Assembly (NCBI RefSeq): GCF_032884065.1
Contig: NC_088867.1
Location: forward strand, 31,760,593 to 31,824,592
From: Artemia franciscana
Taxonomy: Eukaryota; Arthropoda; Branchiopoda; Anostraca; Artemiidae
Length of the DNA stretch: 64,000 nt
Direction of reading: 5' to 3'
Program-made: the position numbers and the translations under genes
Shown: positions 24,465 to 35,303 of the stretch, in pieces
How positions within the stretch are numbered: the stretch's first letter is position 1
How the letters are laid out: each line of letters starts with the position of its first letter
Notes under the pieces: model-generated
What the model was told of the DNA's origin: nothing
What the model saw: only the letters and a program-made list of their open reading frames with translations
Databases searched by the model: none

Positions 24465-24625
24465 CCACAGAAATTTACGAAACTTTTTCTAAGACCTTTT
24501 AAGCCCTGGAAGCAAGAGATAAATTAGGGTCTAACTCGGTGTCTTCAAGTATCGCCCTGATTTACGAACAATTAGCTACAACTGAAGCCCAGCTGGAGAA
24601 AATAAGAAGTCATCTGCTGGAAAAT
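24465..24625 (+). mobile_element. LINE ORF1 fragment, left of the foldback insertion
   Basis: Plus-strand translation gives coiled-coil-like sequence (SSSIALIYEQLATTEAQLEKI, then RSHLLEN). The same type of sequence resumes after the foldback element near 26285. I read this as the N-terminal part of a LINE ORF1 interrupted by that insertion. Confidence 0.45.
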
Positions 24626-24638
24626 ATAACCAATCAAA

Positions 24639-26280
24639 CAGTTCGTGGTAACGAACTGTAGTAAGGAGCGACCCGGCTCAATAGTAACCGAAACTCTAGT
24701 ACCAGTAGTTACATCGAAAGAATCGCATTTTAATGCTGATTTTAAATATATAAGTTTCATCAAGACCAGTTATACCCATCGAAAGTTACGAGCCTGAGAA
24801 AATTTGCCTCATTTTAGAAAATAGGGGGAAACACCCCCTAAAAGTCATACAATCTTAACACCATCAGATTCAGCGTATCAAAGAACCATGGAGTAGAAGT
24901 TTCAAGCTCCTATCTACAAAAATGTGAAATTTCGCATTTTTTTGCCAGAAGACAGATCACGGATGCGTGTTTATTTGTTTTTTTTTTGTTTGTTTGTTTT
25001 TCCTTTTTTTTTTTCCAGAGGTGTTCTTATCGACTGAGTGGTCCTAGAATGTCGCAAGAAGGCTAATTCTTATGGAAATTAAAAGTTCTAGTGCCCTTTT
25101 TAAGTGACCAAAAAAATTGGAGGGCACCTACTCCCCCTCCCACACTCATTTTTTCCCAAAAGTCACCGGATCAAAATTCTGCGATAGCCATTCTATTCAC
25201 CATCGTCGAAAAACCTAATAACTATGTATTTAGGGACGTCTCACTCCCCCGCAGTCCCCGTGGGAGGGGCTGCAAGTCACAAACTTTGACCTGTGTTTAC
25301 ATATAGCAATGGTTACTGGGAAGTGTACAGACGTTTTCAGGGGATTTTTTTTTGGTTTAGGGGGGATTTGAGGGGGGAGGGTTACATGGGAGGATATTTC
25401 CATGGAGAAACCTCTCATGGGGGAAGTGAATTTCAATTAAGGTGGCGCAGGATTTTCGAGCATTATTTGAAAAAACAATGAAAAAATAAATATGAAAAGT
25501 TTGTTTCTACTCAAAGTAAGGAGCAACATTAAAACTTAAAACGAACAAAAATTATTATGCATATCAGGGGTTTACCTTCTCGTTATACCTCACTCTTTAC
25601 GCTAAAGTATTTTTAGTAATTTCAACTATTTATTCTACGGTCTTTGTGATTCAGAGGTCATTCTTAAGGAATTGGGACAAAATCTAAGCTTTAATGTAAA
25701 GAGCGAGGTATCGACCAGGGTTGAACCCCCTCATATACGCAATAAAAACATACGGATATAGAAGTTCGTTACGTAAGTTCATTCGTAATTACGTATATTT
25801 TTTGCCAATGACAACGTTTGTAAAAAATTAAAAGTTCTAGTTGCTTTTTTAAGTGATCAAAAACTTGGAGTGCAACTAGGCCTCATCCCTCGCTCCTTTT
25901 TCTCAAAATATTCCGATTAATTGCAATTAATTCATATGCAAATTTCGCTTTAATTATTATGTGCGGAGAGCCAAGATCAAAACATGCATTAATTCAAAAA
26001 CGTCCAGAAATTAAATAAAAAAAAACAAGCTTTTTTAAATGAAAGTAAGGAGCAACATTAAAGCTTAAAACAAACAGAAATTACTCCGCATATGAAAGGG
26101 GCTTTTCCTCCTCAACGCCCCACTCTTTACGCTAAAGTTTCTTACTGTTTTAAAAATAAAGTTAATAGAAAGAGTCAAACTTTAGCGTAAAGAGCGGGGC
26201 GTTAGGAGGAAAAGCCCCTATCATATACGGAGTAATTTCTGTTCGTTTTAAGTTTTAATGTTGCTCCTTACTTTCATTTA
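24639..26280 (+). mobile_element. Foldback-family element A (CAGTTCG end, palindromic core)
   Basis: It starts with the short palindrome cagttcgtggtaacgaactg and the sequence TAGTAAGGAGCGACCCGGCTC, shared with the element at 30580. About 1.4 kb of non-coding sequence follows, with landmarks such as GGGGGAAACACCCCCTAAAAG, TGACCAAAAAAATTGGAGGGC, GTTTACATATAG and repeated GTAAAGAGCGAGGTAT. The element ends in a ~245-base palindrome. It carries no gene. It sits inside a LINE, whose sequence continues on the far side. The family recurs at 27100, 30580, 57545 and 58440-61165. Confidence 0.75.
26036..26280. repeat. Palindromic core of foldback element A (~245 bp hairpin)
   Basis: The left arm begins AAATGAAAGTAAGGAGCAAC, and the right arm ends in its near-perfect complement GTTGCTCCTTACTTTCATTT. 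Matching inner landmarks are CAGAAATTACTCCG, CATATGA...GGGGCTTTTCCTCC and CTCTTTACGCTAAAGTTT on the left, each mirrored on the right. Arms of about 105 bases surround a ~30-base loop. Confidence 0.92.
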
Positions 26281-26284
26281 CTTT

Positions 26285-27075
26285 CAGTTACTGAAAAGTT
26301 CAAAGATCCAAATTCACTGAAAAAATAAGGTACTGAACTGATAATCAGCCAGGTTTATGATTCAACCACGCTCGAGTTTAATCCATAGTTTACAAAAATT
26401 GAGCAGGCTCTACTAGGTAGTCTGAGATTTCAAACTGAAAATTTGTAGGAGAGAATTGGTCGAATAGAAAAAAAGCTTGATAATTATGATCAAGAGTCCA
26501 TGCTTGATAGCCTTGTATTTCATGGGTTAAAGTAGTTACCTGGTGTAGAAACTCATACGACGATATCTAATATTATAAATAGCAAAATGTCTGTGCTGGG
26601 CCCTTTACTTTATTTAGTTTACGTGAACATGATGCACGTTTATCTAAAGGATACATATATTACTAACATTATTTCTAACAAAATTTGCAAAATCTGCAGA
26701 TAATTTAATAGCTAAAGCTCATATTACTCTCAAAAGATTAGAGATGTTTACAAGTTTAAGTTTGCTGTGTGTGAATGTAAAGAAAATTTTTTACTGACAT
26801 TCTGTGGAGTGGGTGATTCTGTTGATGTATTCAGTAAAGTTCTATTTGGTGAAAAACCTATTTTACAAGCTATATCACTGCGGTACCTCGGCTTCCATAT
26901 TGATTCTAATCTATCGTAGAAGCATCATAGCGACATTATCTCCACCAAAGTTGCACTTGGAGTTGGCATCCTCAAAAGATTGAAGCATATTCTGCCAGAA
27001 CATACTCTTCGCACGATATATTTTGCAATAATCTACCCATATATCATACGGATGTTTAGTCTGGAGAAGCAATTT
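26285..27075 (+). mobile_element. LINE remnant: ORF1 end and RT C-terminus
   Basis: Near 26440 the plus strand reads ENLQERIGRIEKKLDNYDQE, typical of a LINE ORF1 coiled coil. From about 26590 it reads VLGPLLYLVYVNMMHVY, then LRYLGFHIDSN and VALGVGILKRLKHILPEHTL followed by RTIYFAIIYPYI, which match the second half of a jockey-type RT. The endonuclease and most of the catalytic RT are missing, so the copy has a large internal deletion as well as stops. Confidence 0.65.
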
Positions 27076-27099
27076 TTATGTTAATTACAAGCTAAATGG

Positions 27100-27983
27100 T
27101 TTTCTCATAGTTTTGATCGGACGATTTCGCTAAAAAAAAAAGGGGGTGGGAGAGGAGGCCTAGTTACCTCCCAATTTTTGGTTACTTAAAAATACAACTA
27201 GATTTGTTTTATTTTTTTATAAACGTTTTTGTTAGTAATATACATTCGTACCTTACGAATTAGCTTATGCAACGAACTTATATAATTGTATATTTTTATT
27301 GTGAGGGAGTTTGCCCCCTCGTCAATACCTCGTTCTTTACAATAAAGCTTGAATTTTGTCCCACATCTTTCAGAATGACCCTTGAATAACAAAGGCCGTA
27401 GAATAACTAGTTAGAGTTATATAAAATACTTTTTGCGTAAAGAGTAAGGTATTGTGGAAGAGATGAACCCCCTTATATAAGTAATATTTTATGTTCGTTT
27501 TAAGTTTTAATGTTGATCATTACTTCCAGTTGAAAAAAAAATAATTTTCTCATTGTCTTTTTGTAAATGATGCAAGAAAATCCTACGACCCCTTCATGGA
27601 AATTCTCTTCCCTCATGAAAAATTCCGGCATGGAAAGATCCTCCCACTCAACTTGCCCCCCCCCCCCCAACCCACCCTAAACCCAAAACAAAAAAAGTCC
27701 CCCCGAAACGTCTGTACACTTCATAATTAACAACTATTATGTGTTAACAATGGTCAAAGTTTATAAGTTGCCGCCCCTCCCCCGGGAACTGTGGTGGATT
27801 TAGTCATCCCCAAAGACATAGTTATTAGGTTTTTGACTAAGTTAAACACAATGGCTATCTCAAAATTTTGATCCGGTGACCTTGGAGAAAAATGTGTGTT
27901 GGAGGGGGTCTCGGTGCCCTCCGATTTTTTGGTCACTTAAAAAGGACACTATAACTTTTAATTTACGTTAGAATGAACCATCT
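27100..27983 (-). mobile_element. Foldback-family element B, inverted and cut by the gap
   Basis: On the minus strand this repeats the arm seen at about 25080-25870: GTGACCAAAAAAT-, CATAGTTATTAGGTTTTTGAC, GGGAACTGTGG, GTAAAGAGTAAGGTATTG and GTTACTAACAAAAACG landmarks appear in reverse order and orientation. It reaches the scaffold gap, so its other end is unseen. It is in opposite orientation to element A, about 800 bases away. Confidence 0.65.
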
Positions 27984-28083
27984 NNNNNNNNNNNNNNNNN
28001 NNNNNNNNNNNNNNNNNNNNNNNNNNNNNNNNNNNNNNNNNNNNNNNNNNNNNNNNNNNNNNNNNNNNNNNNNNNNNNNNNNN
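27984..28083. other. Assembly gap, 100 N
   Basis: Exactly 100 N, a placeholder for unknown length. It interrupts foldback element B and lies just downstream of the last NOS exon seen, so further NOS exons may be hidden in it or misplaced beyond it. Confidence 0.99.
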
Positions 28084-28565
28084 CAAAAATCCTCGTGGCA
28101 CTTAAATTATGGTATCTTATGTATAATATTCAGTCTCACTTGCAGGTAAGAAGAGGAGAAACATAAAGCACATCACAAAGCTGTTCAATTCCTCAAGTAA
28201 AAGCAAAAAAATCGAACCTGAAGCCACTAAATAACAAAGTTCATATTTTTCCAAGAAAGAATAACTTTATCTGAAAGTTTTATTGATTTTGGTTAAGCAA
28301 GGATCCAAAACAGTCAATTTGCAAATGTTTGACACTAAGAAGCTGCAATATATGTTCAGGAGAGTATATACCTAAAATTGTGCTCCAAGGTTGAGATAAA
28401 GTTCATCACTAAACCAATGAATTTACATTTTTGCATTCATTGATGTTCACTTCTTAGAATTATCATTATTCTAGCAAGAATAGTCCTTGGAGGATTTTCA
28501 TGGAAGAGAACCTCCCCTCCCTTGAAACTTTATAGTAAAACACAGTAAATATTACAGATACAAAC

Positions 28566-28647
28566 CTCCTGAAGAAGGCGTTTACGATTGTTCCCACAGC
28601 TGCTTCATTCAGGTACATGGAACAGAGACCATTTCGAGATGAACCAT
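28566..28647 (-). CDS. Nos: Nitric oxide synthase, exon D (reductase, GxCS segment)
   Basis: 82-base exon with a TTTTTTTCCAG acceptor and an AG|GTTTGT donor. It starts with the last two bases of an Asp codon, which join in phase with exon C (TTE|DGSSRNGLCSMYL), then reads NEAAVGTIVNAFFR. In NOS this is the segment that follows the FAD-contacting strand: DGxGxxHxGVCSxWLN..., then CFIR before the NADPH-binding module. The GLCS at the centre matches the FAD-binding GVCS motif. It lies about 480 bases from the gap; the next exon (APSFxLP, GPGTGIAPFR in the family) was not found in the window. Confidence 0.75.
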
Positions 28648-28939
28648 CTGGAAAAAAAGAGACTAATTTGTAATAAAAAGAGAGAAACCTTTTTTGGCCC
28701 AAGCGTTAAGACGCAACAAAAATGTCATTTCAAGAAGGAGGGAACTCATTTCAGAGATGAGGTCCAACTATAGAAAAAGTGTCACTGGCATTATTCTATG
28801 AGCTTGGCCACAGTCAACTCAACTCCAAATGAGAAATATGGGGTTGGTAAACAAAAAGGTGTGTGAAATCAATTAACGCGTACTATGGAAATAAACTATG
28901 TATTCTATATACGGACTTGAACATGCTATACTTATTAGA

Positions 28940-29372
28940 GTGATAATATGAAAAAAACTTCGTTTTCTTAAAGAGTTAAAGAGGCTGCACCCCAAAGTCG
29001 AGCCTTAAAACGTACAGGAATAAGGAGAGGCAGTAGGGGGGCTGCCGCCCCCCCCCCCAAACCCCCCGCTTTTAAAGACTCTTTTGTACAGGTTTTTTGT
29101 TGTGGGGGGACTTCATTGTTACTAATTACTAGTTTCGGCGCAATGGTTCTCCTGTCCTCTTGTGTTTAACATTTTTCGAAGTTGTTCCATTATTCATTCA
29201 TTTCAATTTTTTGTTAATTAAAAGAGGGCCTTTCCGAAGCCAAGAGCGGGGGGTTTGGGGGGCGGCAGCCCCCCTACTGCCTCTCCTAATTCCTGTACGT
29301 TTTAAGGTTCGAATTTGGGACGCAGCCTCTTTAACTCTTTAAGAAAACGAAGTTTTTTTCATATTATTTCTG
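28940..29372. mobile_element. Inverted-repeat element with G/C-rich stems (MITE/foldback type)
   Basis: Arms of about 130 bases (28940-29075 and about 29243-29372) are reverse complements. They start GATAATATGAAAAAAACTTC and run through TTTTCTTAAAGAGTTAAAG, AGGCTGC, CCTTAAAACGTACAGGAAT and GGGGGGCTGCCGCCCCCC. The ~170-base middle has no coding sense. A partial third copy of the CTGTAC...GGCTGCCGCCCCCC portion follows at about 29410-29480. It sits in the NOS intron between exons C and D. Confidence 0.85.
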
Positions 29373-29634
29373 TACGTTTTTCTACAATCCATGGTGGATG
29401 TAATTTAATAATTCCTGTACTCCTCGTACAGGAATTAGGAGAGGAAGTTGGTTGGCTGCCGCCCCCCAGCCCCCCACTTTTAAATCATTGTATGAAATAG
29501 AAAAAAAAATAGATAGAATGACCGAAATGTTTCTTTTGCTCATAAGAAGCTAATATTCTGTTATCTCTCAAATGATAAGCAGTCCAGGTGTTATCAAAAT
29601 TATACACTTTTATTTTGATCTTGTGAAAAAAAAC

Positions 29635-29707
29635 CGCCCGATAAGGGACTTGAACCCTTGACTTTAGGATTAGAAGTCCCACACTCTACCGACTGAGCTG
29701 CATACCT
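29635..29707 (-). tRNA. tRNA-Arg(UCU)-like sequence, probably pseudogene or SINE head
   Basis: On the minus strand there is a good D arm (GCTC AGTCGGTA GAGT), an anticodon arm TGGGA-CTTCTAA-TCCTA with anticodon TCT, and a perfect T arm AAGGG-TTCAAGT-CCCTT, followed by ATCGGGCG and a T-run that would stop RNA polymerase III. The 5' acceptor strand (AGGTATG) does not pair with the 3' strand (ATCGGGC). A working tRNA would need GCCCGAT there. I therefore read it as a tRNA pseudogene or the head of a tRNA-derived SINE rather than a functional gene. Confidence 0.6.
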
Positions 29708-29720
29708 GCATGTGTATAAA

Positions 29721-30420
29721 TATAACTTTTAAATAACTTTTAAGAATTTCAAAAATTAACATGGGCTCTTATGGGGAAATGGGTTTTTCTAAGCTAGAAA
29801 ATCGGGGGGTTAAGATTTTCCGACGAAACTTTCCAGGGTATTTACTCGGAGAATTCCGCGTCGAATGAGTCTAAATAACTTTTAAGAATTTCAAAAATTA
29901 ACATGGGCTTTTATGGGAAAATGGGTTTTTCTAAGCTAGAAAATCGGGGGGTTAAGATTTTCCGACGAAACTTTCCAGGGCACTTAATCGGAGAATCCCG
30001 CGTCGAATGAGTCTTCGTACACCCAGATCCGATGTCGGCTGTGACCTGTAGGGGCCGAAAAAAAAAAGGAGAACATGAACAATAAGTGGCTATGCGTGGT
30101 TTCTGGAAAACAGGGAAGGAGTTATCGGATCGAACTGAAATTTTGCGGATAAGCTCCTGGGCCCTAGGGGACCTTAACTTGTGAATTTCAGCCCGATCGG
30201 ACAACGTTAAAGGGGGGCTGGGGTTGACGGGTCGAAACTTTCGGCCAGATTTTCCCCATGAAGGAAAAGTCGGAGGGGGATGAAATTTGGCAGGTTTCTT
30301 AGTTGGAGCTCGGGCTACGAAATGCATCCCTCCCCATCCCTCTGCGACCACTAGAACCGAAGATCGCTTAACATTGTCGTGGCTCGCCTCTTTAAAGAGG
30401 CACGAGTGTGCCTCCTTGAT
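29721..30420. repeat. Duplicated ~145-bp unit plus GC-richer repeat block
   Basis: A ~145-base segment (AAATAACTTTTAAGAATTTC, ATGGGCTTTTATGGG, AAATCGGGGGGTTAAG, GAGAATTCCGCGTCGAATGA) occurs twice head to tail (about 29730-29872 and 29873-30015). A GC-richer block follows to about 30420, ending in a short inverted motif (GCCTCTTTAAAGAGGC). A 146-codon minus-strand open frame crosses the block, but it covers the duplicated repeat and resembles no family, so I leave it uncalled. Confidence 0.6.
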
Positions 30421-30579
30421 TTACAGGGGACTGAATTATATTTAGAAATTAAGGTCATTATTTAACCTAGTTTATAATGCTTTATTATTATATTTTATCA
30501 ATTGAAACTGTACATAATCAGAAATTATCAGCAGTTTTGCTGTTATAATACTATTTGGGCAAATGCTGTCCTTTTCAAA

Positions 30580-32312
30580 CAGTTCGTGGTAACGAACTGT
30601 AGTAAGGAGCAACCCGGCTCAATAGTAACCAAAACTCTAAAGAATTGAATTTTGATATCAAAAGCTATATCAAAAGAATCGCATTTTAATGCTGATTTTA
30701 AATATATAAGTTTCATCAAGTTTAGTCTTACCCATCAAAAGTTACGAGCCTGAGAAAATTTGCCTTATTTAGGAAAATAGGGGGAAACACCCCCTAAAAG
30801 TCGTAGGATCTTAACGAAAATGACATCATCAGATTCAGCCTATCAGAGAACCCTACTGTAGAAGTTTCAAGCTCCTATCTACAAAAATGTGGAATTTTGT
30901 ATTTTTTGCCAGAAGACAAATCACGGGTGCGTGTTTATTTGTTTGTTTGTTTTTTTTTTTCTTTTCCCCAGGGGTCATCGTATCGACCAAATGGTCCTAG
31001 AATGTCGCAAGAGGGCTCATTCAAACGGAAATGAAAAGTTCTAGTGCCCTTTTTAAGTGACCAAAAAAATTGGAGGGCATCTAGGCCCCCTCCCACGCTC
31101 ATTTTTTCCCAAAGTCAACGGATCAAAATTTTGAGATAGCCATTTTGTTCAGCATAGTCGAAAACCATAATAACTATGTCTTTGGGGATGACTTACTCCC
31201 CCACAAACCCTGGGGGAGGGGCTGCAAGTTACAAACTTTGACCAGTGTTTACATATAGTAATGGTTATTGGGAAGTGTACAGACGTTTTCAGGGGGATTT
31301 TATTTTGTTTAGGGGTGGGGCTGAGGAGAGGGGGCTATGTTGGAGGATCTTTCCTTGGAGGAATCTGTCATGGGGGAAGAAAAATTCAATGACAAGGGCG
31401 CAGGATTCTCTAGCATTACTATAAGAAAACAATGAAAAATAAACATGAAAACGTTTTTTTCAAATGAAAGGAAGGAGTAGCATTGAAACTTAAAACGAAC
31501 AGAGATTATTACACATATGAGGGATTCTAAAAATACTTTAGCATAAAGAGCGAGGTATTTAGGAGGAGATAAATACCTTGCTCTTTATGCTAAAGTATTT
31601 TTAGTAATTTCAACTATTTATTCTACGGCCTTTCTGATTCAGGGGTAATTCTTAAAGAATTGGAACAAAACTTACGATTTAGTGTAAAGAGCGAGGTATT
31701 AACGAGGGTACAAACCCCCTCGTATACATAATAAAAATATAAGGTTATGAAAGTTTGTTACGTAAGTTAATTCTCAAGTTACGTATATTTTTTACTAATA
31801 AAAACGTTTGTTAAAAATTAAAAGTTCTAGTTGCCTTTTTGAGTAACCGAAAAATTGGAGGGCAACTAGGCCTCCTTCTCCACCCCTTATTTCTCAAAAT
31901 CATCTGATCAAATCTAAGAGAAAGCCCTTTAGCCAAAAAAAGAATTAATATACAAATTTCATTTTAATAATTTATGTGCGGAGAGCCAAAACCAAACATG
32001 CATTAATTCAAAAACGTTCAGAAATTAAATAAAAAAAAACTAATTTTTTTAGCTGAAAGTAAGGAGCGACATTAAAACTTAAAACGAACAGAAATTACTC
32101 CGTATATGAAATGATTTGTCCCCTCCGCAATCCCTCGCTCTTTACGCTAAAGTTTGACTCTTTGCCACAATTCTACTTTTTAAAACAATTAAAAGTTTTA
32201 GCGTAAAGAGCGAGGGATTGCGGAGGGGACAAATCATTTCATATACGGAGTAATTTCTGTTCGTTTTAAGTTTTAATGTCGCTCCTTACTTTCAGCTAAA
32301 AAAATCAGTTTT
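30580..32312 (+). mobile_element. Foldback-family element C (youngest copy)
   Basis: It starts with cagttcgtggtaacgaactg and follows element A throughout (GTAGTAAGGAGCAACCCGGC, GGGGGAAACACCCCCTAAAAG, AAAAATTGGAGGGCATCTAGG, GTGTTTACATATAGTAATGG, GGAAGTGTACAGACGTTTTC). An internal short inverted pair occurs near 31540-31610 (TTTAGCATAAAGAGCGAGGT and its complement). It ends in the palindrome at 32036-32312. There is no coding capacity. It lies in the NOS intron between exons C and D. The nearly unbroken palindrome suggests recent insertion or conversion. Confidence 0.8.
32036..32312. repeat. Almost perfect ~270-bp palindrome
   Basis: The left arm AGCTGAAAGTAAGGAGCGAC is matched by the right-end GTCGCTCCTTACTTTCAGCT, and the complementarity runs inwards without visible mismatch through TAATTTCTGTTCG, CATTTCATATACGGAG, GGAGGGGACAAATC and GCGTAAAGAGCGAGGGATTG. 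Arms are about 115 bases around a ~35-base loop. As single-stranded DNA or RNA it would form a long, very stable hairpin. Confidence 0.95.
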
Positions 32313-32942
32313 TTTATTTAATCCAATGAAGCGACCATTAATCATATACCTAAAACTATAAGCAACATGGACTAGACAGTTTTTGTATTCAACAAAGTAG
32401 AAAAAAAAATACATAGAACTCGCATTAAATTGGACTCCAATTCATTCAAGAAGGCCGGAAGTCCGAGCAAAGCGAATGGAATTTATGAGGTCCAAAGGTC
32501 AGAATTACCTTTTGAATGAAAAAAGGGCTATTTGAGAGGGCAATCAAAAAAGCTAATTAAGCAGACGGTTTAGACTATTGTCTAGTATTTTTTTTTTTAA
32601 GTTGGGTATGTGTGCTTGAACATTTTACAATAAATTTACAATCATAGCTCTAATCATAAATATTTTAGAGCATTTATAGAAAGCACCACTGAAGTGACCC
32701 AAGCCTGTTTCTTTCAAAAAGGAATGCACGAACTGATTATTTACAAGATACCGAGTTTGATATAAGTAAAAAAAAGTAAACAGCTTTTAATGGTTAAAAA
32801 TCTTATCCGATCAATAGGTTATATCTTTAGCAACTTAAATAATTGAGTCTATAACCTGGTACGTATTTTCTTCTTCTTTTTTTACGTGCTTCACCTTAAT
32901 GAACACTGAATTTCATTCTATTTCAATGATGATATCGCTTAC

Positions 32943-33156
32943 CTTCAGTAGTAAATTTGACAACCCCAACTATTAGATCCACAGAGGTTGGCAAACTCAT
33001 TGACAAACAGGACGATACCGAATAGTAGCGTGGCTTCATTAAGGGAATTTTTGAAATGATAGCTTCGGGAGGTATACTCAGTGAGGGAAACGCTTCAAGG
33101 AAGCTGAGTATTGTTGGCCTATTGGAATGCTTCCACTGCTCATACACCCCCACATC
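32943..33156 (-). CDS. Nos: Nitric oxide synthase, exon C (FAD domain, RYYS motif)
   Basis: 214-base exon bounded by ATTTCAG and GTAAGC: 71 codons plus one base. It reads DVGVYEQWKHSNRPTILSFL, then EAFPSLSIPPEAIISKIPLM and KPRYYSVSSCLSMS. Animal NOS has Y-E-x-W-K, PT(I/L)xxxLExFPS, then LxxLPxLQPRYYS(I/V)SS at this place. RYYS is the FAD phosphate/isoalloxazine contact of the ferredoxin-reductase fold. DLIVGVVKFTTE aligns to the LTVAVVxYxT strand. Cytochrome P450 reductase and methionine synthase reductase share the fold, but the YEQWK and FPS spacing fit NOS best. Phase 0 at the start, one base left at the end. Confidence 0.88.
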
Positions 33157-33399
33157 CTGAAATAAATTTTACGTAAGTTAATTTTGCGACATATTTCAAA
33201 CCCTAAGCTATAGTTTTTTGTTTTTTTTAGCTGTGCACAGGAAATTGAAAAAAAAAATATAAGGCCGCCGTACAACTTAGTGTCTTGAACTAATTTGCAT
33301 GATATACCCAGGCAAGTTATTAGATTTTGATTGGATTTGGTGGTTGGGTGACCTCTTTTCGTATTGTTGCAAGTATTTATAATTTTCATTTTTAATAGA

Positions 33400-33778
33400 T
33401 TCCCATTTGTACACCGATTGTGGAAGAGGAAAGTGTCAATATATACAATTACTTTAGTTTTTCCAAAGTTACAGTCAGTGCGGGAGTGTTTGTTTTATAA
33501 TGTGAGTTTTGTTTCTTATTTATTTTATTGTTTATATTTTTTGTGGTGTTTTAGTTGTCGTGGCATTTTTATAATGTCTTAAATAATATTAATTATAATG
33601 TCTTAAAAAAAAGTCTTAAATTGTTGGTGTGTAATTTTCTCCTTAATTTTTCCGCTGAGAAAGGCTCCTGGACGTGGGGCCGAAATATTCGGAGTATATT
33701 TTTATTTTTGTTAGCTAAAGTGTAGTTTATATTTTATTATGTTCACTGCTTTACAAAAATTAAACCCGTTTTTTCTTC
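33400..33778. mobile_element. Penelope-like terminal sequence with hammerhead-like motif
   Basis: AT-rich sequence ending in CCGCTGAGAAAGGCTCCTGG, followed by ACGTGGGGCCGAAATATTCGG (33653-33692). The CTGA..G..GGCTCC/GGGGCC stem and GAAA pattern resembles the terminal repeats of the adjoining Penelope-like copies. No reading frame is supported. Confidence 0.4.
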
Positions 33779-34089
33779 AAACAAATACAACGTAGAAACA
33801 ATAGGGAAAGTTTTTTTCAAGACAATGGAAATTATTTATGTAGATATTTCGGCCCTATGTCCAAGGGCCGTCTTCAGCACAATACAATACTATATATATA
33901 TATATATAAAAGAACTTACATCAAATTGTGAGAATTAAAACTGATTAGTTAAAAACACTTATTAAAACATATTTTTTTTTAAATATAGCCCTAGCATCCT
34001 TACTTCAGCGAAGTTCAACCAGGACTGGCGAAAAGAATGAAATGAAGAAATATAAACTCATTCAAACTAAAGAGAATAAAATGATTAGA

Positions 34090-34855
34090 TTCAATTTCTT
34101 AAAGCTAATCTTGCTTGTTTAGCAGCCTGTCTCAAAGGCCTTTTCGTAGTTGGTTCAGTACTATTTTAAATTGGTTTAGTAAAATATTTTGTTAGATCAT
34201 ATTTAATTAAATTTGAGTATAAAGAATTTAGTGAGTATTCCCCCAAGTCCCTGTTCAAAGAAATATTTTTATTTATTTTGAGATTAATTTCAATTGATTC
34301 TCGAACCACCTGTTTTATTCCCAAATCATTACTAATGAGTGAAGAGTTTTCAAAAAGTATCATGTGGGACGGATTATTAAATATATGCCAACCTAGAGCA
34401 GAATCAAAGGAGTTGTTGGAACCATTTGAAATTAAGGCCTTGTCTATGTCATTTTTATGCTGTTGTAACCTTTTGTCTAGATTCTGATGTATTACATAGT
34501 ATTTTCCGCAATCACAGGGTATTTGATAGACCCCTCTTTGGCGAGTAACTGGGGTCTTATCTTTACCCGAATTTAAGAAATTGATGATTTTAAAATTATT
34601 AGTAAAAACTACGAACAGATTATTTTTTGTGCAAATATTTTTTAATTTTGTTGTAATCTTTGGGATATACGGAAGATAGACAATATTTGAGGGCTTATCA
34701 ATAGCCTCACATTGTGAAGTATCTTCTTCGATTTTACAAGAATATCTTTTTATTCTACGGCTAATTATTTTATTTACAAAAGGAATGGGGTATCCATTAC
34801 CAAAAAGAATATCTCTGATAAAATTTATTTCTGCATTTATATATGAATCACTTTA
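34090..34855 (-). pseudogene. Penelope-like element C-terminus with GIY-YIG endonuclease
   Basis: Minus-strand order: FGNGYPIPFVNKIISRRIKR, a Lys-rich linker, then NSGKDKTPVTRQRGVYQIPC and DCGKYYV, which is the GIY-YIG core (GVY ... YYV), then HQNLDKRLQQHKNDIDKAL, SNNSFDSALGWHIFNNPSHM, DLGIKQVVRESIEINLKINK and NRDLGEYSLNSLYSNLIK. Order and wording match the endonuclease tail of arthropod Penelope-like elements. The reading frame is largely preserved with few breaks, so the copy is fairly young, but the RT core is absent. Confidence 0.82.
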
Positions 34856-35303
34856 ATTCAAATCACCCCCCACAAGTTAAAAGAGCAGTTGTAATTTCCC
34901 TCATTGATCGTGCCCTAAATATTTGCTCCCATTCATATATAAATGCAGAAATAAATTTTATCAGAGATATTCTTTTTGGTAATGGATCTACCAAAATATT
35001 TTACTAAACCAATTTATAATAGTACTGAACCAACTACGAAAAGGCCTTTGAGACAGGCTGCTAAACAAGCAAGATTAGCTTTAAGAAATTGCATCTAATC
35101 ATTTTATTCTCTTTAGTTTGAATGAGTTTATATTTCTTCATTTCATTCTTTTCGCCAGTCCTGGTTGAACTTCGCTGAAGTAAGGATGCTAGGGCTATAT
35201 TTAAAAAAAAAATATGTTTTAATAAGTGTTTTTAACTAATCAGTTTTAATTCTCACAATTTGATGTAGGTTCTTTTATATATATATATATAGTATTGTAT
35301 TGT

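Noticed and set aside
29635-29707. Functional tRNA-Arg gene
   Set aside because: The acceptor stem does not pair although the other arms do, so it is reported only as a tRNA-like sequence.
29911-30351. 146-codon minus-strand open frame
   Set aside because: It crosses a duplicated ~145-bp repeat and a GC-richer repeat block and resembles no protein. Open because of low AT content.
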